Positions 47,624 through 54,306 of a stretch of DNA of 54,306 bases are shown piece after piece. Every line of letters begins with the position of its first letter. The stretch's first letter is position 1. The DNA is from Planctomycetota bacterium (GTDB taxonomy: Bacteria > Planctomycetota > J058 > JAJDCQ01): positions 1 through 54,306 of the forward strand of contig JAJDCQ010000170.1 of NCBI GenBank assembly GCA_029260755.1. The letters are read 5' to 3'. Under the pieces are notes generated by a model. That model was not told where the DNA came from and did not search any database. It saw only the letters and a program-made list of their open reading frames with translations. The position numbers and the translations under genes were made by a program.

Positions 47624-48987
47624 CAGAGGCGCTCCATGCCGGAGCGCGCCTCGGACGGCGTGAGCACCTTCGGCGGTCCGGCCGCGCCGGCGGCGCCGCT
47701 CGGGTCGAGGGTCGGCTCTCCGTGACGGACGACGAGGACGCGCTCGGCGACGCCGCACTGCCGGAGCGTCTCGACGAAGCGTGCTCGCTCCTCGTCCCAG
47801 TCGAGGAGCACGACGACGGCCGTGCTGATCTGGCCGAGCTCCTCCTGGATCGCGGGGCCCAGCGTGTGGAACGGGCTGGTCGGGCACGACTCGATGCAGG
47901 CGAGGATGTCGAGGATCGAGTCGAGGTAGGCGAGGCTGCGTCCGGCCTGGAGGTGGTAGAGGTCGGGCCCGACCGCGAAGAGGTCGATCACGTACTCGAG
48001 CCGGCTGACGGCGTCGGCGACGGCGGCGCCGAGCGAGATCGCCGCCTCGAACGCGTCGACGGCCTCCTGGTCGCGCTTCTTCGGGACGAACGTGTCGACG
48101 ATGAGGGCGATCCGGCAGAGGTACTCCTGCTGGAACTCGCGGACGACGGGGCGGCCGAGCCGGGCCCAGGCCCGCTGGTCGAGGTCGCGGAGACGGTCGC
48201 CGGGGAGGTAGTCGCGGTTGCCGATGAACTCCTCGCTCTCGCCGACGCGGCTGACGAGCGCGAGGCCGCCCGGCTGGTGCTTGGTGCCGACGGGCAGGTC
48301 GATCGTGCCGAGCTTTCCGAAGCTCGGGTAGGCGAGGAGGCGGTGGCGGCCGTCGGTGTAGGTGCCGGCGTGATGCATGCCGAAGGGGAACGCGGTGAGG
48401 AGGGCCGGCGATTCGAAGTCGTGGGCGCCGCGCGCGCTCGGGATCATCGGGTAGGCGAGCTCGATCGTCTCGCCCGGGTCGAGGCGGGCCTGGTACGGGG
48501 AGCGTCCGACCCAGCAGGGAGGGGGCGGTCGGCGTTCGCTCACCGCGAGGTCGAAGAGGGGGCGCGAGCCGACGTTCTCGATCCGGGTGCGGACCGTGAC
48601 GACCGAGCCGGCCGCGCACCGGTCGGGGAGGATGCGGTCGATCTTCACCTCCGAGGGGCGAGGTCGGAGGAGCAGCCCGAGGGTGTGGTCGATCACGAAC
48701 AGGCAGAGGAGGAAGCTCGCGAAGTAGTACAGCGGTCGATAGATCCCGAGGCCGGGCGCGCCCGCGCCGACGAGGATGAGGACGATCAGGAGGACGCGGC
48801 CGGTCGGGCTGAGCTTCGTCAGCCAGAAGTGGCCGGTCCCCGGCATGTGCGCCCGGAGACCCATCCCGAGGCGGCGGCCGATGATCGGCATCCCCGTGGA
48901 GAGGCCGAGCGGGCCGCCGAGGTCGCGGGCGACCTCGGCGGAGGGGACCTCATCGGCGTCGGGCGGCGGGGGAGCGTCGGGGATCAA
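47623..48987 (-). CDS. DUF58 protein of the MoxR/transglutaminase module
   Basis: A 454-residue protein with two membrane helices at about 62-105, a beta-rich domain and the DUF58 core. The usual PGDxxRxIHWxxxAR motif reads PGDRLRDLDQRAWARLG, so the IHW part is altered while the shape is kept. A vWA-like region follows (CRIALIVDTFVP). It starts at TTG 48987, overlapping the MoxR stop by TTGA, and ends in the transglutaminase start. Confidence 0.88.
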   Translation of the reverse strand: MIPDAPPPPDADEVPSAEVARDLGGPLGLSTGMPIIGRRLGMGLRAHMPGTGHFWLTKLSPTGRVLLIVLILVGAGAPGLGIYRPLYYFASFLLCLFVIDHTLGLLLRPRPSEVKIDRILPDRCAAGSVVTVRTRIENVGSRPLFDLAVSERRPPPPCWVGRSPYQARLDPGETIELAYPMIPSARGAHDFESPALLTAFPFGMHHAGTYTDGRHRLLAYPSFGKLGTIDLPVGTKHQPGGLALVSRVGESEEFIGNRDYLPGDRLRDLDQRAWARLGRPVVREFQQEYLCRIALIVDTFVPKKRDQEAVDAFEAAISLGAAVADAVSRLEYVIDLFAVGPDLYHLQAGRSLAYLDSILDILACIESCPTSPFHTLGPAIQEELGQISTAVVVLLDWDEERARFVETLRQCGVAERVLVVRHGEPTLDPSGAAGAAGPPKVLTPSEARSGMERL

Positions 48988-49910
48988 ACCGGCACCTTCA
49001 CCCGGGCGACGACGTCGCGGATGACGGCGGCCTTGGTGACGCCGGAGTAGCGCGCCTTGGTCTCGAGGACGAGGCGATGGGCGAGCGTCTGGACGGCGAC
49101 CGCCTTGACGTCGTCGGGGAGGACGGCCGCGCGCCCCTGGAGGTGGGCGCGCGCCTGGGCGACCCGGTAGAGGGTGATGCCGCCGCGCGGCGAGACACCG
49201 AGCGCGGTGCGGGGCTCCTGCCGCGTCTCACGGAGGATCGCGACGATGTAGCGGCTCAGGTCCTCGTCGACGTGGAGGGCGCGGACCTCCGCCTGAACCC
49301 GGAGGACCTCCTCGGGATCGGTGACCGGCTCGAGCTTCGCCAGGGGCGAGCCGTTGTCGTGGCTCGACAGGATCTCGACCTCCTCGTCCTCGGGAGGGTA
49401 GCCGAGGGCGAGCTGGGCGGCGAAGCGGTCGAGCTGCGCCTCGGGGAGCGGGTAGGTGCCGTGGCTCTCGACGGGGTTCTGGGTGGCGATCACCCAGAAC
49501 GGATCGGGGAGCTGGTGGGTCTCGCCCTCGATGCTCACCTGCCCCTCCGCCATCGCCTCGAGGAGGCTCGACTGGGTGCGGGGGCTGGCCCGGTTGATCT
49601 CGTCGGCGAGGAGGACGTTGGTGAAGATCGGACCCTTGCGGAACGCGAACGTCCCCTCCTTCGGGTTGTAGATGCTGCCGCCGAGGATGTCGGCCGGGAG
49701 GAGGTCGGGCGTGAACTGGATCCGGCGGAACTCGCCCTTGATCGAGGCGGCCATCGCCTTGGCGAGGGTGGTCTTGCCGACGCCGGGGACGTCGGTCAGG
49801 AGGACGTTGCCGCCGCCGAGGAAGGCCGTGATGAGGAGGTCGACCTCGGCGGGCTTGCCGCGGATGACGGAGTTCAGGTTGTCGCGAAGACGTTCGGCCA
49901 TGGAGGCCAT
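48984..49910 (-). CDS. MoxR-family AAA ATPase
   Basis: A 308-residue AAA+ ATPase. Motifs are Walker A GVGKTTLAK near 43, Walker B ADEINRA near 103, the sensor region IATQNPVESHGTYPLPEAQLDRF near 139 (given in part), and the C-terminal lid VSPRGG near 243. MoxR ATPases act as chaperones that insert cofactors or remodel partner proteins such as DUF58/vWA proteins. GAGGGAG about 7 bp upstream supports the ATG. It is the first gene of the minus-strand run ending with the SDR. Confidence 0.93.
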   Translation of the reverse strand: MASMAERLRDNLNSVIRGKPAEVDLLITAFLGGGNVLLTDVPGVGKTTLAKAMAASIKGEFRRIQFTPDLLPADILGGSIYNPKEGTFAFRKGPIFTNVLLADEINRASPRTQSSLLEAMAEGQVSIEGETHQLPDPFWVIATQNPVESHGTYPLPEAQLDRFAAQLALGYPPEDEEVEILSSHDNGSPLAKLEPVTDPEEVLRVQAEVRALHVDEDLSRYIVAILRETRQEPRTALGVSPRGGITLYRVAQARAHLQGRAAVLPDDVKAVAVQTLAHRLVLETKARYSGVTKAAVIRDVVARVKVPV

Positions 49911-50025
49911 CGGCAGGCTCCCTCGAGGTTACGCGCCGGACGGGAGAAGGGTTCAGTTCATTCCAGCCGCAGGGGCGCGTCAAGCCGAGGCGGTCGTGCT
50001 TCGCCTCGTCCGGTGTCCGAGCGGC

Positions 50026-52941
50026 TCAGCGGCCGGCTCGAAGCTCGACGATCTTCTCACGCCAGCTCGCGGCGCCCGCCACGTTCGGGTCGAGGCGGAG
50101 ACCCTCCTCGATGTCGGCGATCGCGCGCGCGTTCGCGCCTCGCTCGGCGTGGGCCATCCCTCGCCAGATCCAGGCGTGGACGAACTTCGGGTCGACCTCG
50201 ATGGCCCGGTCGAGGTCCGCGATCGCGCCGGGAGCGTCGCCGCGCTTGAGGCGCATGACGGCGCGGTTGTAGCGCAGAATCGCGACGTTCGGGAGCAGCT
50301 CGATCGCGCGGTCGAAGTCGGCGAGGCCGCCCTCGAGGTCGTTCTGGCCGATCCGGAGCGTGCCCCGGTTGACCCACGCCTCGCCGAGGTTCGGGTCGAT
50401 CGCGATGGCGTGATCGAGCGCCTCGCGGGCCTCGCCGACCTCGCCGAGAAGGGCGAGCGCCTGGCCGAGGCTCGCCCACGCGGCCGAGTTGTTGCCGTCG
50501 AGCTCGATCGCCCGGCGAAGGTCCGCCTCACCGCCCGCGACGTCCCGGAGGGCGAGCTTCAGGGTGCCTCGGTTGTTCCAGTAGGAACTGTCGGCGGGGT
50601 CGAGCGCGATCGCCCGGTCGAGGTCGGCCATCGCGCCGGACGCGTCGCCGAGCCACTTGCGGGCCAGGCCGCGGTTTCCCCAGGTGATGGCCACGTCGGG
50701 CCGAAGCTCGATCGACCGGTCGAAGTCGGCGATCGCGCCCGTCCAGTCGCCGTTCTTGAGCTTCGCCGTTCCCCGGTTCGTCCAGGCGTCGGAGCGGGAG
50801 GGATCCTCGGCGATCGCGGCGTCGAAGGCCGCGATGGCGCCGGCGAGGTCGCCCTTGGTCAGCAGCTCGAAGCCGCGGACGGTGTGGCTCCCGGTCGCCC
50901 CGGCCAGCGCCCCCGCGGCGGAGATGCCGATCTTCTCGGCCGACCGCGAGACGCGACGCCAGTAGGCGCCGTTCGGGCCGAACCGGAGCATGGAGGCGAG
51001 GACGAGCTTCTCGGCGTCCGGGCCGCCGATCTGGCAGAGGGCGATGCCGGCGGCCGCCGCGCGGAGCGGGTCGCTCTCGACGCGGAGGTAGCGGCCGAGC
51101 GCGGGGACCGACCCGGCGTGCGCGATCCGGCCGAGCGCCTCGCAGCAGAGCCGGGCCAGGATCGCATCGTTCTCGCCGAGGGCCTCGGTCTGCGCGACGG
51201 CCAGGCCGTCGACCTCGATGGCCTCCTCGGGGCGAGCGCTCTTCGCGCGACGCGCGAGCCGGTCGCGGACGCGCGCGACGATCTCGGCGGATGCGGCCGT
51301 CGGCTTCCCCCCCGGGGGGAGGGAGAACAGCTCCTCGAAGGCGGCGGCGACGCCCGCGATCTCGCTCTCGCCACGACCGCGCTCGAGCTCGTTCGGCGGG
51401 GCGGCGCCGAGGCAGACCGCGATCGTGATCGTCTCGAGGCGCTCGGCGAGGACGTCGAGCTCCCGCGCGAGCGCGGCGGCGGAGGGAGCGTCCGCCGAGC
51501 GGACGAGGCGGAAGAGCGCCTCGTCGAAGCCGCCCGCGCTCGCGGCGACGCGGCCGGATCGGACCTCGTCGAGGACGGCGGCGACGGAGCGAGGCGCGCC
51601 GCCCTCGGTCGCCTCGGGGGACGCGGCGTCGTCGCCGGGTCCCCCGGTCGCCCCGCCGGTCACCTCGCGGCGCACCCGCTCGGTCTCGGAACGAGCCCGG
51701 GCGACCTCGGCGTCGCGCTCGGTGTCCCGGCGTCGCATCTCCCCGACGAGGGCGAGACCGCCGAAGACCGCGCCCGTGACGACGAGGACGACGACGCCGA
51801 TCAGGGCGGCGAGGGCGCGATTCCGGCCGGTCCAGCGACGGAGGCGGTCGAGGGGGCCGAGGGGACGCGCGAGGATGGGCTCGCCGTCGAGGTGGCGGCC
51901 GAGCTCGGCGGCGACGGCGCGGGCGCTCGGGTAGCGTCGACCGGGGTCCTTCTCGAGGCAGCGGAGCGCGATCGTCTCGAGGTCCTGTGGGATCGACGGA
52001 TCGATGGACCGCGGGGCCGGCGGGTCGCGGACGAGGACGTCATGGATGACCCCGAGGACCGTGTCGCCGTCCGCGGGCGGTCGGCCGGTGAGGGCCCAGT
52101 AGAGGACGCCCCCGAGGGCGTAGACGTCCGAGCGGGGTCCCATTCTCCCGCGGTCGCCCCGGGCCTGCTCCGGGGCGACGAACTGCGGCGTTCCGATGAG
52201 GTGGCCCGTCTTCGTCAGGTCGCTGCTCGCCTCGACCGTGCGAGCGAGGCCGAAGTCGACGATGTGCGGCTGACCGTCGCGGTCGACGATCACGTTCTGC
52301 GGTTTGAGGTCGCGGTGGACGACGCCGTGGTCGTGAGCGTGCTGAAGAGCGTCGGCGAGCAGACGAAGGATCGCGGCGACCCGCCGGGCGGAGGGGCGGG
52401 CGCGCTGATGCATGGCCTCGAGGGTCTCACCGTCGACGTAGTCCATCACGATGTACGGGCAGCCGCGCTCCTCCCCGACCTCGTGAACGGCGACGATGCC
52501 CGGGTGGCGGAGCCGAGCCGTCGCGCGCGCCTCGCGCTCGAATCGGCGACGCTCTCGCTCCTGATCGAAGGCGCCGGCGCGGATCATCTTGATCGCGACC
52601 TCGCGGCGGAGCTGCGGGTCGTAGGCCTGGTGGACGACGCCCATGCCGCCGCGTCCGAGCTCGCGGCGAACGATGTAGCGTCCGATCGAGGCGGTTCGGC
52701 CATCACCGGCCGACGAAGGTTGCCGCCCCGGGCCGCCTCCCGGAGCGGGCGTCCGGTGCGGCGGGGCGGCCGCGGCCGGTGTTGCGCCGGGGACTCGCGG
52801 CGTGAGCGGCGCGGCCGCGCCGCCTCGGGGAAGCGGCGTGCCGCACCGGGCACAGACCGTCCCGACCGCCCCACGGGCGATCGGCGCGCGGCAGCGAGGG
52901 CAAACCGGAGTCGTTGGGGTCCACGCCGGAACCGGGTCCAT
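50026..52941 (-). CDS. Membrane Ser/Thr protein kinase with zinc ribbon and TPR repeats
   Basis: A 971-residue kinase. The N-terminal zinc ribbon has C14-x2-C17 and C30-x2-C33. A Pro/Ala linker leads to the kinase domain at 87-357 with GRGGMGVVH (96-104), Lys118, HRDLKPQN (209-216), DFG (229-231) and APE (257-259), all intact. The membrane helix is at about 375-398. The external part includes a helical stretch and, from about 700, at least seven TPR units with DPxNAxxW/WxNRG-type sequences. GGAGG 6 bp upstream supports the ATG. It is 115 bp upstream of the MoxR gene. Confidence 0.93.
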   Translation of the reverse strand: MDPVPAWTPTTPVCPRCRAPIARGAVGTVCARCGTPLPRGGAAAPLTPRVPGATPAAAAPPHRTPAPGGGPGRQPSSAGDGRTASIGRYIVRRELGRGGMGVVHQAYDPQLRREVAIKMIRAGAFDQERERRRFEREARATARLRHPGIVAVHEVGEERGCPYIVMDYVDGETLEAMHQRARPSARRVAAILRLLADALQHAHDHGVVHRDLKPQNVIVDRDGQPHIVDFGLARTVEASSDLTKTGHLIGTPQFVAPEQARGDRGRMGPRSDVYALGGVLYWALTGRPPADGDTVLGVIHDVLVRDPPAPRSIDPSIPQDLETIALRCLEKDPGRRYPSARAVAAELGRHLDGEPILARPLGPLDRLRRWTGRNRALAALIGVVVLVVTGAVFGGLALVGEMRRRDTERDAEVARARSETERVRREVTGGATGGPGDDAASPEATEGGAPRSVAAVLDEVRSGRVAASAGGFDEALFRLVRSADAPSAAALARELDVLAERLETITIAVCLGAAPPNELERGRGESEIAGVAAAFEELFSLPPGGKPTAASAEIVARVRDRLARRAKSARPEEAIEVDGLAVAQTEALGENDAILARLCCEALGRIAHAGSVPALGRYLRVESDPLRAAAAGIALCQIGGPDAEKLVLASMLRFGPNGAYWRRVSRSAEKIGISAAGALAGATGSHTVRGFELLTKGDLAGAIAAFDAAIAEDPSRSDAWTNRGTAKLKNGDWTGAIADFDRSIELRPDVAITWGNRGLARKWLGDASGAMADLDRAIALDPADSSYWNNRGTLKLALRDVAGGEADLRRAIELDGNNSAAWASLGQALALLGEVGEAREALDHAIAIDPNLGEAWVNRGTLRIGQNDLEGGLADFDRAIELLPNVAILRYNRAVMRLKRGDAPGAIADLDRAIEVDPKFVHAWIWRGMAHAERGANARAIADIEEGLRLDPNVAGAASWREKIVELRAGR

Positions 52942-53013
52942 GCCGAGCCTCCGTGCTCATCGTAGCGACGGCGGGGGCCAGCGGCACTCGCCCCGGAGAC
53001 GGCGAGCCGCGAG

Positions 53014-53538
53014 CTACTCCCAGGCGTCCGAGTCGCCCTCGTGAGAGATCGACGCCGTCACCCAGACCATCCACGTCCGGCGGTCGTGGATCAGGGTCCG
53101 CTCGACCGTCACGACGATTCGGCGCGCCTCGCGGTGGAGACCGTAGTGCCATGACGGCTCGTCGAGGCGAAGCCAGCCTCCGTCGGGGCGATCGCCGACC
53201 GAGCCTCCGTCGTGGATCGCCACGATCCGCCACGTCTTCCCATCGACGCGCACACCGACCCGGACCTCGGCGACCTGGTCCTCATGTGGTTCAGGGATGG
53301 CCGCCATGACCGACGCCGAGTTCTCCGCGATGAGCGACGCAGCGTCCTGCCCCGGGGGCCCGTCGCCGGCGACCCGGGCCCCGCGGATCGCCGCCGAGAC
53401 GGAGTCGGCGACCGCGATGGCGACCGCGAACGCGGGCTCGGCCTGGCGCTCGCGCTCCGCGCGCGCGGCCGAAGCGCATCCCGTCGCGGTGGCGACGAGA
53501 GCCACGAGCAGCGCGGTCGGTCGGAGAAGGCGGGTCAT
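53014..53538 (-). CDS. Small lipoprotein of unknown function
   Basis: A 174-residue protein with signal sequence LLVALVATATGC, so Cys21 may be lipidated. The mature part is Ala-rich, then contains a beta-rich domain (AEVRVGVRVDGKTWRIVAIHD ... REARRIVVTVERTLI) with no motif I recognise. TACAAT on the minus strand at 53555-53550 lies 11 bp before the ATG and could be its -10. The gene precedes the zinc-ribbon kinase by 72 bp on the same strand, so it may be transcribed with it. Confidence 0.65.
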   Translation of the reverse strand: MTRLLRPTALLVALVATATGCASAARAERERQAEPAFAVAIAVADSVSAAIRGARVAGDGPPGQDAASLIAENSASVMAAIPEPHEDQVAEVRVGVRVDGKTWRIVAIHDGGSVGDRPDGGWLRLDEPSWHYGLHREARRIVVTVERTLIHDRRTWMVWVTASISHEGDSDAWE

Positions 53539-53780
53539 GGCGGGTCGCCATTGTATCAGGCGTGTCCTGGTCAGCGCGTCGGTACGCCGCCGTGGCGTTC
53601 ACGTGTCGGCCGCGGTCGCCGAGCCGGCGGCGAACTCGGCCGTCGGCCGTCGAGTAGGCCGGTAGTCCGTCGAGCCGGCCGTCGATCCGGCCGCCCCGGG
53701 GGCCGCGGGGGCCGCGGCGCGCTCCCCGGCCGCCCGGGCTCGGGTGTTCACCGAGCGACCCGCCGTCTCGCGTGCGGTGG
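53539..53780. other. Non-coding, low-complexity flank of the tandem array
   Basis: The region is very GC-rich, with degenerate copies of the array unit (GTTCACGTG near 53597 and GTTCACCGAG near 53743). No credible gene is seen apart from the lipoprotein's promoter region. Confidence 0.5.
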
Positions 53781-53782
53781 CG

Positions 53783-54306
53783 TTCACGGGCGAGGCGGCG
53801 GTCGGGGAGCTCACGGGTGCGTGGGCGCGCGGTGCGCGGGTGTGACCGGGCGTCGCGGGTTTGGTGGTGTTCACGGGGCCGAGACGGCGGTCGGGGAGCG
53901 CACGTGTGCGTCGGTGCGTCGTGCGCGGTGCGCGGGTGTGACCGGGCGTCGCGGGTTTGGTGGTGTTCACGGGGCCGAGGCGGCGGTCGGGGAGCTCACG
54001 GGTGCGTCGGTGCGCGGTGCGCGAGTGTGACCGGGCATCACGGGTGCGGTGGTGTTCACGGGGCCGAGGCGGTGGTCGGGGAGCTCACGGGTGCGTGGGT
54101 GCGCGGTGCGCGGGTGTGACCGGGCGTCCCGGGTGCAGTGGTCTTCACGGGGCCGAGGCGGTGGTCGGGGAGCTCACGGGGGCGTGGGCGCGGGGCGCGC
54201 GGTGCGCGAGCGTGACCGGGCGTCCCGGGTGCGGTGGTCTTCACGGGGCCGAGGCGGCGGTCGGGGAGCTCACGGGTGCGTGGGTGCGCGGTGCGCGGGT
54301 GTGACC
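53783..54306. repeat. Tandem minisatellite of 87-96 bp units running off the window
   Basis: Units begin with TTCACGGG at 53783, 53870, 53966, 54055, 54144 and 54240, giving periods of 87, 96, 89, 89 and 96 bp. Each holds GGTCGGGGAGCTCACGGG, a run of GTGCG-type motifs and TGACCGGGCG. Because 89 is not a multiple of three, no frame continues across the array on either strand, so it is probably non-coding. The last unit is cut by the end of the window. Confidence 0.85.

Noticed and set aside
45596..49050. Two long plus-strand frames opposite the MoxR/DUF58/transglutaminase genes
   Set aside because: No motifs are present and the composition is Glu/Arg/Val-rich antisense; the minus-strand genes are unmistakable.
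53957..54304. Repeat protein encoded in the tandem array
   Set aside because: Units of 89 bp shift the frame, and open frames on both strands change between units.
53783..54306. CRISPR array
   Set aside because: Units are nearly identical over their whole length with no variable spacers between short repeats.

Overview
The window is a stretch of very GC-rich bacterial chromosome, densely coded on both strands. Many genes start with GTG, and neighbouring genes often overlap by ATGA, GTGA or TGATG. Several features recall Planctomycetota or another GC-rich phylum with complex signalling, such as Myxococcota: four membrane Ser/Thr kinases (two carrying TPR arrays), an ECF sigma factor fused to a membrane and STN-like region, and DUF4261 and DUF4241 proteins. 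This placement is inference; no rRNA or tRNA is present. No prophage or insertion sequence was recognised.

Region by region: 1-1.2 kb holds the lysine-rich end of a cut-off gene and a convergent Cys-cluster membrane protein, with facing terminators. 1.4-6.3 kb is a coupled plus-strand run: YmdB-like phosphodiesterase, polyprenyl synthase, a degenerate class III aminotransferase and an unknown protein. 6.5-8.4 kb has a LysM lipoprotein and a HEAT-repeat membrane protein. 8.4-16.4 kb is a complete isc-type iron-sulfur operon (Rrf2 regulator, iscS, iscU, iscA, hscB, hscA, iscX) behind a strong promoter. It has no ordinary ferredoxin gene. Its last gene encodes a NifU-like scaffold domain that has lost all its scaffold cysteines, fused to an intact Bfd/NifU-type [2Fe-2S] domain, a kinase-tail-like segment, a membrane helix and TPR-like helices. 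This is the most unusual gene seen here.

16.4-19 kb carries an SCP2-like protein, a small membrane protein, a PPP-type phosphatase, a cluster of palindromic repeats and a DUF4261 protein. 19-25.2 kb has the sigma-factor fusion and, on the minus strand, an ECF sigma / FecR-like membrane protein / pectate-lyase-like lipoprotein unit. 25.2-28.8 kb is a kinase with TPRs. 28.9-37.1 kb is a tightly coupled plus-strand operon: secreted protein, heterodimeric ABC exporter, DUF58 protein, DUF4129-like membrane protein and poly-gamma-glutamate hydrolase-like enzyme. 37-41.4 kb holds two kinases facing away from each other across 21 bp. 41.4-43.5 kb has a membrane-anchored SGNH hydrolase and a probable toxin-antitoxin pair behind a self-overlapping operator/promoter.

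43.6-49.9 kb is a minus-strand run of MoxR ATPase, a second DUF58 protein, a transglutaminase, a DUF4241-SnoaL fusion and a short-chain dehydrogenase. 50-53.5 kb has a zinc-ribbon kinase with TPRs and a small lipoprotein. The last 0.75 kb is a roughly 90 bp tandem repeat array that runs off the end. Together the genes point to an envelope-rich, heavily regulated lifestyle with iron-sulfur biogenesis, phosphorylation signalling and two separate DUF58-type envelope modules.
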